A program made the position numbers and the translations under genes. DNA of 64,000 bases from Sedimentitalea todarodis (GTDB lineage Bacteria; Pseudomonadota; Alphaproteobacteria; Rhodobacterales; Rhodobacteraceae): the NCBI RefSeq assembly GCF_032595355.1, contig NZ_JASMWN010000002.1, positions 124,001-188,000 of the forward strand, read 5' to 3'. Shown piece by piece: positions 16,881 through 25,000 of this stretch. Each line of letters begins with the position of its first letter. Position 1 is the first letter of the stretch. The notes beneath the pieces are model-generated. The model was given only the letters and a program-made list of their open reading frames with translations, had not been told where the DNA came from and searched no databases.

Positions 16881-17294
16881 ATGACTTGGTTCCTAAAAGA
16901 CTCGGACAATGCCCTCGGACACGATTCAAAGCCCGGAGCGCTGGAATCAACAATGCACTGGCAGGTCATCTGGCCCCGTGCAATTGCCCTGGCCTGGGAA
17001 AACGCCGAATTTCACGCACAACTCAAGGCTGACCCACGCGCAGCCATTCGCGACAAGTTCGGCTATCATCTGATGGATGATCTTGATCTCACGATTGAAG
17101 ATGCTCCGGCAGACGCCGAGTTTGATCTGTCTCAGGCGACGAATTCACCCGATGCTGACCGCGACCCTTGGGCCAGCCTGCCGCATATGAAACTGACACT
17201 GTGCATTCCGCCCGCGCCGCCGGTCGAACTGCAGGGTGTGGCGATCACCTCATATCAGGATACCGGTCGCACCTATCCGTTCAGTTGCTGTTGA
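16881..17294 (+). CDS. Putative TOMM precursor with nitrile-hydratase-like leader
   Basis: The 137-residue protein has a leader (residues 25-65) resembling the alpha-subunit helix of nitrile hydratase (WPRAIALAWENAEFHAQL, then LKADPRAAIRDKFGY), the NHLP-type leader used by several RiPP families. It lacks the nitrile hydratase metal motif, so it is not that enzyme. The C-terminal half carries cyclisable residues: Cys108, Thr123, Ser124, Thr128, Thr131, Ser135, Cys136 and Cys137, ending TYPFSCC. It resembles, from memory, the BMA_0021/BMA_0022 family of TOMM bacteriocin precursors. A GGAAGG box precedes ATG 16881. It follows the cyclase gene by 78 bases. Core boundary and modifications are inferred. 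Confidence 0.82.
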   Translation: MTWFLKDSDNALGHDSKPGALESTMHWQVIWPRAIALAWENAEFHAQLKADPRAAIRDKFGYHLMDDLDLTIEDAPADAEFDLSQATNSPDADRDPWASLPHMKLTLCIPPAPPVELQGVAITSYQDTGRTYPFSCC

Positions 17295-17545
17295 ACGCTG
17301 CGGCCCGGCATCGTGCGTGACCACAATGTAGTGGTTTTCGATTCCGCCTGGGGGTTGCACCTCTCAAAACCCATGGTGGGCCTGACATTATCCTCGGTCG
17401 GGCCTGCATCGCCTTCACAAATTGATCGCGGCTCGCCACCGGACCCGGCGTGATCACCGGCAGTCCGCTTGCATGACTTGGGCTTGACGGCATCGAACCT
17501 GCAAGCGGGGATTCGCGCCCGGGAAATGGGGACGGACGCCACACG

Positions 17546-18343
17546 CTACATTTCGACGGCCCTGCAAGGTCCGACATCCAGACGCGAGATGTGCCGTGCC
17601 ATCGCTTCAGGGAAATAGCTGCACACCAGCGGGTCATGGCCGGGAATGATAAGTTCCGGTGCCGAGGCCAGACGTCGCAACGTGTCAAATCCGTCCAGCA
17701 TATCCTGCAGGTCGACGACAATCGGAAACGGCTTTCGGGCAAACACGTTCTCATAGAAATGCGACGCATCCGAGGCCAACACCATCCAGCCGACCTGCGT
17801 GCGCACCCGAACGCATTGCAGTCCCCGGGTATGCCCACCGACGCAATGCACGGTAACCCCTTCGGCAATCTCGGCATCGCCTTCGTGATACACGACCTTT
17901 CCGGCATACAGCCGCTTGATCGCCTCGCAGATATGCGCGGCCGTGTACGGCATGTTCAGCGGTCCATGGCACATGCACGGCCCGGTCGCATAGGCCATTT
18001 CTGCCGCCTGAAGGTGCAGCGTCGCATTGGGAAACAGGTGCAGCCCGCCCGCATGGTCATAGTGCAAATGCGTGACAATGATCCGAGTGACATCCTCGGG
18101 CGCAATATCGAACGGCTCTAGCGCCGCAACCGGATCAAGCCGGACGGGCCGCCCCCGTGCCTGTGCCTCGGCATCATCATACCCGGTATCGACAAGGATC
18201 ACCTCGTCGCCACGCCGCAGCAGCCACATGAAATAGTCCATTGCGTGCGGCGCATCGTGATTGTCATCAAAGACAAAGCTGTCGCCACGTATTCGCCCAC
18301 CGCGGTCTGCGTATTTGATGCAATAGATTTCCCAGTCGGTCAT
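17546..18343 (-). CDS. Metallo-beta-lactamase-fold hydrolase, AHL-lactonase-like
   Basis: The 265-residue protein has the zinc motif THLHYDHAGG (His92, His94, Asp96, His97), a later GGHTRG histidine, an ASDASHF aspartate and a C-terminal PGHDP histidine, the full metal set of the superfamily. Length and layout fit the N-acyl-homoserine-lactone lactonase group, but other lactones or esters are possible. It is the second gene of a two-gene unit: its ATG overlaps the stop of the ABM-domain gene by four bases. It converges on the TOMM precursor gene, leaving 251 bases between them in which I see no gene. Confidence 0.87.
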   Translation of the reverse strand: MTDWEIYCIKYADRGGRIRGDSFVFDDNHDAPHAMDYFMWLLRRGDEVILVDTGYDDAEAQARGRPVRLDPVAALEPFDIAPEDVTRIIVTHLHYDHAGGLHLFPNATLHLQAAEMAYATGPCMCHGPLNMPYTAAHICEAIKRLYAGKVVYHEGDAEIAEGVTVHCVGGHTRGLQCVRVRTQVGWMVLASDASHFYENVFARKPFPIVVDLQDMLDGFDTLRRLASAPELIIPGHDPLVCSYFPEAMARHISRLDVGPCRAVEM

Positions 18344-18630
18344 GTTGGCACCTGATCATAGGTCCTCACCTCTTTCGAGGTGACCATCCTCGCCACCTTG
18401 GCATCGAATTCTACGAAATGGCTACTGGTCGAATGGGTGTCGAAGGCGCTTCGATCCTCGTAAAGCTCGTACAGAAAAACCTCTTCCGGCCTCGCGGAGT
18501 CGGTGCAGACATCAAATCGATGGCAACCGGATTCCATGGCAAGCGATGTCGCCGCATTCTGCAACATCTCGGGCAGGAACGCCCCGTTGTACTCGGGCTT
18601 GATCCGAAACGTGACAACAACCGCAAACAT
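18340..18630 (-). CDS. ABM-domain (antibiotic biosynthesis monooxygenase-like) protein
   Basis: A 96-residue ferredoxin-like alpha/beta protein. The N-terminal strand FAVVVTFRIKPEYNG and the central FLYELYEDRSAFDTH segment ending with Ser-His-Phe are typical of the ABM family (YgiN/LsrG-like), whose members oxidise or isomerise small molecules or quinones. ATG 18630 has GAGAGGA about seven bases upstream. It is co-transcribed and overlapping with the lactonase-like gene, so the pair may degrade one small signalling or aromatic compound. Exact reaction unknown. Confidence 0.82.
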   Translation of the reverse strand: MFAVVVTFRIKPEYNGAFLPEMLQNAATSLAMESGCHRFDVCTDSARPEEVFLYELYEDRSAFDTHSTSSHFVEFDAKVARMVTSKEVRTYDQVPT

Positions 18631-18769
18631 CTGGCATTCCTCTCCGGCAGACACGTCATGTTCAATTGGCTTGAGCCGGAGAGATATCCGCCCTGTCGTA
18701 TTTTGTTATGTATGCATTAGCGCGATGCACGGTCAACGTTTCGATCACCGCAGTGGACAGGTCGGACGA

Positions 18770-19549
18770 TCAGGCCGCGCTATGGGGAAGGACGAAATGA
18801 GTTCCGTCTGGCGGAGCGCTGTTGACACGCAGAGCCGGGCCATAGGCCGCCGATAGCGTCGCATCGGTGAATACCCGGGGCACTGCCCCCGCGGCCGCGA
18901 CACGCCCCCGTCGCATCAGCACGACATGGCTCGCGAACATCGCGGTGAGGTTCAGATCATGCATCACCGCGATCACGCCGCCACCACGTGCGCCGTAATC
19001 CTGCGCCAGCCGCATCACCATCAACTGGTGTCCGATATCCAGGCTCGCCACCGGCTCGTCCAGCAACAGCCACCGGGGCGCGCCATCGACCACCGGCTCC
19101 CACACCTGCAACAGAACCCGTGCCAATTGTACCCGCTGTTGCTCGCCGCCGGACAAGTCCTGATACATCCGCGCGCCGTAACCAACCAGCCCTACGGCCG
19201 CCAGAACCCGCCCGGGCAAATCTGCACGCGGCGTCGCCGCCCGTGCCACCTGGCCAAGTTGCACGATCTCGGACACTGCGAACGGAAAGGCGAGTGTCAC
19301 AGATTGCGGCAACACCGCCCGAATGGAGGCCAGCTCGGACGCGCTATGCGCCGTGACATCACGGCCATTGATCCGCATCCGCCCACCATGAGGCAACTCT
19401 GCACAGAGTGCCCGCAGCAAGGTGGTCTTGCCTGATCCGTTGGGCCCGACAATCGCCGTGATGCCGCCCGCCCGGGCGGTGAAATCGACATCCGACAGGA
19501 TCGTCCGCCCGCCCAATGTCACCGCTATGCTGCGCCCCTCAAACGTCAT
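18770..19549 (-). CDS. hmuV: Hemin ABC transporter ATP-binding protein
   Basis: The 259-residue ATPase of the heme importer has Walker A GPNGSGKT, the signature LSGGEQQRV, Walker B RWLLLDEPVASLD and a switch His after it. It pairs with HmuU, whose stop overlaps its start in an ATGA. It powers transport of periplasmic heme bound by HmuT. It is the last gene of the hmuSTUV operon, read on the minus strand. Confidence 0.95.
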   Translation of the reverse strand: MTFEGRSIAVTLGGRTILSDVDFTARAGGITAIVGPNGSGKTTLLRALCAELPHGGRMRINGRDVTAHSASELASIRAVLPQSVTLAFPFAVSEIVQLGQVARAATPRADLPGRVLAAVGLVGYGARMYQDLSGGEQQRVQLARVLLQVWEPVVDGAPRWLLLDEPVASLDIGHQLMVMRLAQDYGARGGGVIAVMHDLNLTAMFASHVVLMRRGRVAAAGAVPRVFTDATLSAAYGPALRVNSAPPDGTHFVLPHSAA

Positions 19550-20622
19550 AGCGCCAACTCCGCACGCCTCTGCATCAATATCCACAAGAACACGGGCGCG
19601 CCGAGAACTGCGGTCACAATCCCGATTGGCAGCTCCGCAGGGGCGATCACGATCCGCCCCAGGATATCGGCGGCCAGGAGCAGGCTCGCGCCCAGCAACG
19701 CGGCGTTGGGCAACAGCGTCGCATGATCCGGCCCCGACCAAAGCCGCAACAGATGCGGCACCACGATCCCGACAAAACCGATGCCACCGGATACCGCCAC
19801 TGCCGCCCCTGTTGCCGCGGCCACCAGCAGCACTGCCAGCGTTTTCAGCCGCTGAACCGGAATGCCCAGATGCGCTGCCGGGGCCTCGCCCAAGGCCAGC
19901 GCATTCAGCCCGCGCGCCAGAAACGGTGAGGCCGTCAGCGCGATCAGAATGATCGGCGCAGCCACCCCAACCCGCGCCCAGGTGGATCCGGCGAGTGATC
20001 CCAGTTGCCAGAAATTCAGATCGCGCAACTGCTGGTCATCCGCCGCATAGATCAACAGGCCCGATCCGGCCGCCGCCATTGCGCCGATGGCAATGCCCCC
20101 GAGAAGCATGGTCGCGACCGATGTTCGACCCGCGCGGGTCGAGATCCGGTAAAGCACCATGATCGTGATACCGCTTCCTGCAAATGCCGCAAGCGGTATC
20201 AGATGCGGGCCGATCACTACCGCAATCGAAGGGGGCAACGCCGCCCCAAGTACAATCGCGCTGATGGCCCCCAGTGCCGCGCCGGAACTCACCCCGACCA
20301 GCGCCGGATCGGCCAGCGGATTGCGAAACAGGCCTTGCAACACAGCCCCTGAAACAGCCAGCGCCGCCCCCACAAGGATTGCCATGATCGTGCGCGGCAG
20401 CCGGATCGTCCAGAGGATCGCGCTGTCCACCGGGGCGAGCGCCCGCCCTTGCACCAGATCGGCCAGCGCCAACCAAAGCGACGTGCCCGCCGCCCCCATC
20501 GCGAGGCTTGCCGTGGCCATCACCAGTACCACCAGGACCAGCCAAATTCCCAGACGGCGGGCAACGGCCCGGCGATCAGGAACCATCTCTGCATCCGATG
20601 TCTGTACCGTGGCGACCATCAT
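19546..20622 (-). CDS. hmuU: Hemin ABC transporter permease
   Basis: The 358-residue membrane protein belongs to the FecCD (BtuC-like) permeases, with about ten hydrophobic segments. Recognisable elements include SAILWTIRLPRTIMAILVGA, GLFRNPLADPALVGVSSGAA and GGIGFVGIVVPHLLRL near the C terminus. It forms the channel for heme together with HmuV. Both ends overlap neighbours by four bases (hmuT before it, hmuV after), showing tight translational coupling. Confidence 0.95.
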   Translation of the reverse strand: MMVATVQTSDAEMVPDRRAVARRLGIWLVLVVLVMATASLAMGAAGTSLWLALADLVQGRALAPVDSAILWTIRLPRTIMAILVGAALAVSGAVLQGLFRNPLADPALVGVSSGAALGAISAIVLGAALPPSIAVVIGPHLIPLAAFAGSGITIMVLYRISTRAGRTSVATMLLGGIAIGAMAAAGSGLLIYAADDQQLRDLNFWQLGSLAGSTWARVGVAAPIILIALTASPFLARGLNALALGEAPAAHLGIPVQRLKTLAVLLVAAATGAAVAVSGGIGFVGIVVPHLLRLWSGPDHATLLPNAALLGASLLLAADILGRIVIAPAELPIGIVTAVLGAPVFLWILMQRRAELAL

Positions 20623-21482
20623 TGGTCCGCAGCACCATAAATACGGTCGGCCAATTCTGTCACCGCTTGCGCCGTGCGCGGCCCAAAGCCCAGCAGGTAT
20701 TGCCCATCCATTCGGATCAGCGCCATTTCCTGACCGGCCGGTGTCGCGGCAAAGGCCGGCAAAGAAAGCACTGCGGCGTCTTCCGCCATTCCAGTGCCGC
20801 GCCGATCCATCATCAGGATGATGTCAGGTGTCGCGGCAATCACCGCCTCTTCGCTCACCGGCTTGTAGCCGCTGAACCCGTCCATCGCGTTGACCGCCCC
20901 GGCCAGTTCGATCACGGATGATGCCTCGGTGTCGTGTCCGGCGGCCAGAATGCGCCCGCCTTGCAGGCTCAGCACGAACAACACCCGTTTGCGCGATGCC
21001 TCCGGCACTTCAGCGGCGCGTTTGGCAACGGCCTGCATCTGAACGGTGACCTCTTCTGCCAGCGTGCCCGCCGCGTCGCCTGCGCCCAACGCCTCTCCGA
21101 CGGCGCGGATCTTGGCGGCAATGCCTTCGGACGTCGGCACATCCGGGATCAGAACCAAAGGCACCTCCGCCTCGCGCAACATCTCCAGCGTTTCGGGCGG
21201 CCCGGCATCCGCCTCGGCCAGGATCAGCCCCGGATTCATCGCCAGCACGCCCTCGGGAGACAGCGCGCGGACATAGCCAACGTTCGGCAGCGCCTGCGCC
21301 GCCTTTGGATAGGTAGAGGTTGTATCCCGCGCCACCAATCGGTGCTGTTCGCCAAGTGCATAGATGATCTCTGTGATCGAGCCGCCTGCGGACACCACAT
21401 TTGCGATGTCGGCCTGTGCCGTACCGGACGCGACGGCCAATACCGTCGCCGCCCACCGGCATGTCGTCTTGATCCGCCGCAT
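20619..21482 (-). CDS. hmuT: Heme-binding periplasmic protein
   Basis: The 287-residue protein has a signal peptide (positive start, hydrophobic residues 10-20, Ala-Gln-Ala cleavage near residue 24) and a class III binding-protein body that starts NVVSAGGSITEIIYALG. It carries conserved DTTSTYP and TPDIILMM motifs. The tyrosine in DTTSTYP is the usual heme-ligand position in HmuT/ShuT proteins. It delivers heme to HmuUV. Its start overlaps the hmuS stop (TGATG). Confidence 0.94.
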   Translation of the reverse strand: MRRIKTTCRWAATVLAVASGTAQADIANVVSAGGSITEIIYALGEQHRLVARDTTSTYPKAAQALPNVGYVRALSPEGVLAMNPGLILAEADAGPPETLEMLREAEVPLVLIPDVPTSEGIAAKIRAVGEALGAGDAAGTLAEEVTVQMQAVAKRAAEVPEASRKRVLFVLSLQGGRILAAGHDTEASSVIELAGAVNAMDGFSGYKPVSEEAVIAATPDIILMMDRRGTGMAEDAAVLSLPAFAATPAGQEMALIRMDGQYLLGFGPRTAQAVTELADRIYGAADQ

Positions 21483-22534
21483 CAGGCGGTCTCTATAGCA
21501 AGATCGGGCAGGCCGGCAACGATGTCGCGCCAGGCCGGGCGGTCGTCCTTGCCGTCCTTGCCAACACCAAAGATCTGAAAGATCAGCCTACCTTCTGCAT
21601 CAAAGGCCTCGACCGACACCGCCGGGCCGCGCTTGGTTGGCTTGTCCACCGCCCAGACTTCGGCCACGTGATCCTGCCGAAGATGCAGGTTGAACCCGGT
21701 GTCCAGAACATTCTGCCAAGGCCCTGTCGGTTTGAGTGTCTGGATCGGCCCGGAATGGATTTGGATGCAGCCCCGGTTGCCGACAAACACCATGACCCCG
21801 ATGCCTGCGACCTGCACCGCCTGAAGCATGTCCTTCACCGCATCGGGTTCGAGTTGGCGCACAAAGGGCACACCTGCAATACGGTAGGCGCCAAGCCGGT
21901 TCATCCGCAGGCGCGCGGTCAATGTCAGGAACTGGTGGGTGTCGGTCAGCCGGGCCCATTCCTGGCGCAACACGTCAAGCTTGTCGGGATTGGAGCGCGC
22001 CACCTCGACCGGTGCCCGCGCACTTACGGCCAGCGTTTCCGATTGATCCTCGTGCCGCAATTTGTCCACCCAGATGCCCCATTTATCGACATTCGATCCG
22101 TCGCGCAGGAAAATCTTGTGGACGGCGTCGCCCGCCGCATCAAACACCTGCAGGCTGCGACTTACGCCGGCCTCTGTAGCCTTTTCCACAGCAAAGGCAT
22201 GTCGCCAGTGCTTTGGAAAGATCCGCAGATCGATGTCATCGTTCAGTACCATCGCGGCATGCGCCCCCGAATGGTAATTGGCATATGTGCCACTCTTTTC
22301 ATGCACCACGGACCTGTTGCGGGTCAGCGCCATCACCTCGCCTAATGCGCAGGCGGCGGCCATGAGCCCGTCAGGGTCCGGCACAAGGCGAGTTGCGCTG
22401 CGCCCGACCCGCGCGGAAACAAGCTGAGCCTCCGAAATGCCAAGACTCCCGGCGAGATCGCTTTCGCGGGTCCTTGGGTTGTCCATTTCCGCTCTGCGGA
22501 TTTCCTCGGGAGTCGGGATGCCATCCAGTGCCAT
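21482..22534 (-). CDS. hmuS: Heme-degrading/heme-trafficking factor HmuS
   Basis: The 350-residue cytosolic protein belongs to the HemS/HmuS/ChuX-like family that takes heme from the importer and may degrade it or pass it on. It consists of two similar halves, seen in the paired motifs ALTRNRSVVHEKSGTY and VMVFVGNRGCIQIHSGPI, the latter with the conserved His. I chose ATG 22534 because AGAGG lies five bases before it and the protein then begins near PTPEEIRRAE; ATG 22549 would add five residues. First gene of hmuSTUV. Confidence 0.9.
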   Translation of the reverse strand: MALDGIPTPEEIRRAEMDNPRTRESDLAGSLGISEAQLVSARVGRSATRLVPDPDGLMAAACALGEVMALTRNRSVVHEKSGTYANYHSGAHAAMVLNDDIDLRIFPKHWRHAFAVEKATEAGVSRSLQVFDAAGDAVHKIFLRDGSNVDKWGIWVDKLRHEDQSETLAVSARAPVEVARSNPDKLDVLRQEWARLTDTHQFLTLTARLRMNRLGAYRIAGVPFVRQLEPDAVKDMLQAVQVAGIGVMVFVGNRGCIQIHSGPIQTLKPTGPWQNVLDTGFNLHLRQDHVAEVWAVDKPTKRGPAVSVEAFDAEGRLIFQIFGVGKDGKDDRPAWRDIVAGLPDLAIETA

Positions 22535-22875
22535 TTGAACCTCTGTCATTTTGCTGGTTTGGGAGGACGTCTGGCTTGGGAAGCAACTTTGTGCACCCAT
22601 GGCTGGATTGCCGACGGGATCGACGGCTCATAATGTTGATTCTTTTAGTCGGCTTTATCAACCCCTGCAAGCAGTCATTGGGGTCAGCATAGGTGAGACG
22701 GCCCCAGCCAATGGTGCGAAGTTCATCCAAGAAGGTATGAAACTGACACTGAAATTAATCTGAGTAAAAGAATCGGGTTTACAAAGCCCAGCATTTTAGT
22801 CAGAAATATTCTCGAACCCCAGCCACCCTGTATGGATCAAGGCAGCCCGGACCCTGAGCAATGAGAGGAATGGTG
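22535..22875. promoter_or_regulatory. Divergent hmu promoter region with paired boxes
   Basis: This AT-rich region drives hmuSTUV to the left and the hemP-imelysin-bfr genes to the right. Two nearly identical 13-mers face outwards: GACTAAAAGAATC on the minus strand (22638-22650) and GAGTAAAAGAATC on the plus strand (22762-22774). Each lies roughly 100 bases before the first gene on its side, so they are good candidates for one shared iron regulator. The plus copy lies within GTAAA-N9-TTTAC; the minus copy is framed by GTTGAT...ATCAAC. AGAA-N3-TTCT (22802-22812) is a partial match to an Irr/ICE box. Confidence 0.55.
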
Positions 22876-23049
22876 ATGACATATCCAACACCCTTGCGTC
22901 CTGCGTCCGACGACCGCCCCGCACAACCCTGCACCCAGGACATGGCCGCGGCGTCCTGGCCGGATTTGCTGCAACTCGCATCAGAGACCGTCGACCCGGA
23001 TACCGCCCTGGTCGAACAACTCCGGCGCCGGACGGAGGCGCAACAATGA
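22876..23049 (+). CDS. Small protein of unknown function upstream of hemP
   Basis: A 57-residue reading frame starts at ATG 22876 six bases after AGAGGA and ends in an ATGA overlap with hemP, which argues strongly that it is translated. The protein is polar, with an N-terminal Pro-rich part and a C-terminal helix rich in Leu, Asp and Arg. I recognise no family. In-frame ATGs at 22861 and 22870 would lengthen it by up to five residues. Being first of the heme/iron run, it could be a small adaptor or a leader ORF. Confidence 0.6.
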   Translation: MTYPTPLRPASDDRPAQPCTQDMAAASWPDLLQLASETVDPDTALVEQLRRRTEAQQ

Positions 23050-23219
23050 ACAGTTCTGCCTCCACGCCCAAGATGATCGACATCAATGCCTTGACCGAAA
23101 CGCCCGGTTACGACGTGCGGTCGCTCACCAATGGCGGCGATCAGGCCCTGCTGGTTCTGGATGGCCAGGTCTATTCCCTGCGCATCACCCGCGCCGGCAA
23201 GCTGATCCTGACAAAATGA
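23046..23219 (+). CDS. hemP: Hemin uptake protein HemP
   Basis: The 57-residue protein ends with the family signature LVLDGQVYSLRITRAGKLILTK, split here as LVLDGQVYSLRI and TRAGKLILTK. HemP/HmuP proteins are small activators or cofactors of heme-uptake gene expression in proteobacteria. The gene overlaps its neighbours at both ends by ATGA junctions (23046 and 23216). It lies at the divergent hmu promoter, consistent with a role in heme uptake. Confidence 0.93.
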   Translation: MNSSASTPKMIDINALTETPGYDVRSLTNGGDQALLVLDGQVYSLRITRAGKLILTK

Positions 23220-23701
23220 GCCAGCATTTCGTCCCTTCCCGCGGCGCGGCACCGGTTGGCCAGATGCAGGAACTGCCGCCCGTCGAACGCATCGCGATCC
23301 TGTTTCTCAGGGCCTGGTGCGATGGCGGCACTGAAAAGGCCCAAATGGCTGCGGATTTCCGGCGCGTGCTCGGCCCCGAGGAGGGCGACCTTCGCTACGA
23401 GGATTTCAACACCTTGCTGCGGATGCTGCTGCGCTGCGGCCGGTGCCCGCTGATGCGGCACGGGCTGAGTTGCCAGTGTTTCGGCGGCCATGAAAGTGCC
23501 TTTGCCCAGATGATAACCGCCGCCGCGAGGCAGGATCGCGAAGACGCGCTGTTGTTTGCCACGACACTGCTATCGGGCGGTGCCGCTTGGCATGCGGTGC
23601 AATTGGCCGGCAACCTGGGTCCGGTCCTGCTGCAAATCGCGCGAGCCATGCCGACTGACACCGCCGACACGACCACGCAACCCCGCCGACATCTGCACTA
23701 A
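23216..23701 (+). CDS. Cys-rich hypothetical protein in the heme/iron operon
   Basis: A 161-residue protein, translationally coupled to hemP. It is mostly helical with a central cluster RCGRCPLMRHGLSCQCFGGHE, holding four cysteines and two histidines that could bind a metal, Fe-S cluster or heme. The segment around residues 22-37 (VERIAILFLRAWCDG) and the long C-terminal helix look like a regulator or ferritin-associated fold, but I do not recognise it. Its place between hemP and imelysin suggests an iron-related role. Confidence 0.75.
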   Translation: MSQHFVPSRGAAPVGQMQELPPVERIAILFLRAWCDGGTEKAQMAADFRRVLGPEEGDLRYEDFNTLLRMLLRCGRCPLMRHGLSCQCFGGHESAFAQMITAAARQDREDALLFATTLLSGGAAWHAVQLAGNLGPVLLQIARAMPTDTADTTTQPRRHLH

Positions 23702-23714
23702 CGGAGCGCTCCAA

Positions 23715-24977
23715 ATGAAATGTCTCACCCTGCCAGTCCTGGCGGCCTCAGCCCTGACAAGCCTACCGGCCTTTGCCGCAAGCAAGGCCGAGGTGCTCGA
23801 CACCTATGCCAACATTGCTGAGGCAGCCTATGGGGACAGCCTCGCAACCGCCCGCACCTTGCAGAGCGCCGTTGACGCCCTGATCACCAATCCGTCAGCC
23901 GACACACTCGATGCCGCGCGCGCTGCATGGCGTGCCGCGCGTGTGCCCTATCAGCAGACCGAAGCCTTCAGGTTCGGCAATGCCATCGTTGATGACTGGG
24001 AGGGCAAGGTGAACGCGTGGCCGCTGGACGAAGGCCTGATCGACTATGTCGACCCGTCCTATGGCGGTGCGACCGACGAAAATGCCTATGCTGGGCTGAA
24101 CGTCATCGCCAACCCCACCTTTACCCTGTCGGGCGAAGAGATCGACGCCACCGACATCACCCCCGAACTTCTCGAAACCACGCTGCACGAGGCGGATGAG
24201 GTCGAGGCAAATGTCGCCACCGGCTATCACGCCATCGAATTCCTGCTCTGGGGCCAGGATCTCAACGGCACCGCGGCGGGTGCCGGCAACCGGCTCTGGA
24301 CGGATTATGCCACCGGCGACGACTGTACCAACCAAAATTGCGACCGCCGCGCCGACTATCTCAAGGCGGCGACCGATCTGCTGGTCAGCGATCTGGAATG
24401 GATGACGGCGCAATGGGGCACCGATGGCGAAGGGCGCATTACACTGGCGGCGGATCATGACGCCGGCATCAAGGCGATCCTGACCGGCATGGGCAGCCTC
24501 AGCTACGGCGAACTGGCGGGCGAGCGGATGAAGCTTGGCCTGATGCTGAACGACCCCGAAGAAGAGCACGATTGCTTTTCCGACAACACCCATATGAGCC
24601 ACTATTACGACGGTCTCGGCATTCGCAACGTTTATGTCGGCGAATACACCCGCGTCGATGGCGGCGTCGTGTCGGGCCCCTCGATCTCTGATCTCGTATC
24701 CAAGATCGACGGCACGGTTGACACCGAGTTGCGCGAGAGCCTGGACGATACATCGAGCGAACTCGGCCTGCTGCGCACAGCCGCCGAATCCGGGTTCAGC
24801 TATGACATGATGCTTGAGCGCGGCAATACCGAAGGCGAAGCGATCGTCATGGCCGTCGTGGACGCACTGGTGGCCCAAACGCGGTCGATCGAGCGGGCGG
24901 TGACAACGTTGAACCTTGACCAGATCGGATTTGAAGGGTCTGATAGCCTCGATAACCCAGATGCCGTTTTTGAATAG
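23715..24977 (+). CDS. Imelysin-family iron-regulated protein
   Basis: The 420-residue periplasmic or outer-membrane-linked protein has a signal peptide (cleavage after Ala-Phe-Ala near residue 22) and the imelysin hallmark Gly-x-His-x-x-Glu in GYHAIEFLLWGQDL. Two helical bundle halves are expected. Family members (IrpA, ICMP, EfeO-like) are iron-regulated and thought to bind iron or help its uptake; the peptidase activity once proposed is doubtful. ACGGAGCG precedes ATG 23715. A second, shorter imelysin gene lies 2.4 kb downstream. Confidence 0.92.
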   Translation: MKCLTLPVLAASALTSLPAFAASKAEVLDTYANIAEAAYGDSLATARTLQSAVDALITNPSADTLDAARAAWRAARVPYQQTEAFRFGNAIVDDWEGKVNAWPLDEGLIDYVDPSYGGATDENAYAGLNVIANPTFTLSGEEIDATDITPELLETTLHEADEVEANVATGYHAIEFLLWGQDLNGTAAGAGNRLWTDYATGDDCTNQNCDRRADYLKAATDLLVSDLEWMTAQWGTDGEGRITLAADHDAGIKAILTGMGSLSYGELAGERMKLGLMLNDPEEEHDCFSDNTHMSHYYDGLGIRNVYVGEYTRVDGGVVSGPSISDLVSKIDGTVDTELRESLDDTSSELGLLRTAAESGFSYDMMLERGNTEGEAIVMAVVDALVAQTRSIERAVTTLNLDQIGFEGSDSLDNPDAVFE

Positions 24978-25000
24978 TTTTGGTTTTAGGGGTCAACGAC

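Noticed and set aside
16881..17294. Nitrile hydratase alpha subunit
   Set aside because: The leader helix is similar, but the metal-binding Cys-x-x-Cys-Ser-Cys motif and the partner beta subunit are absent.
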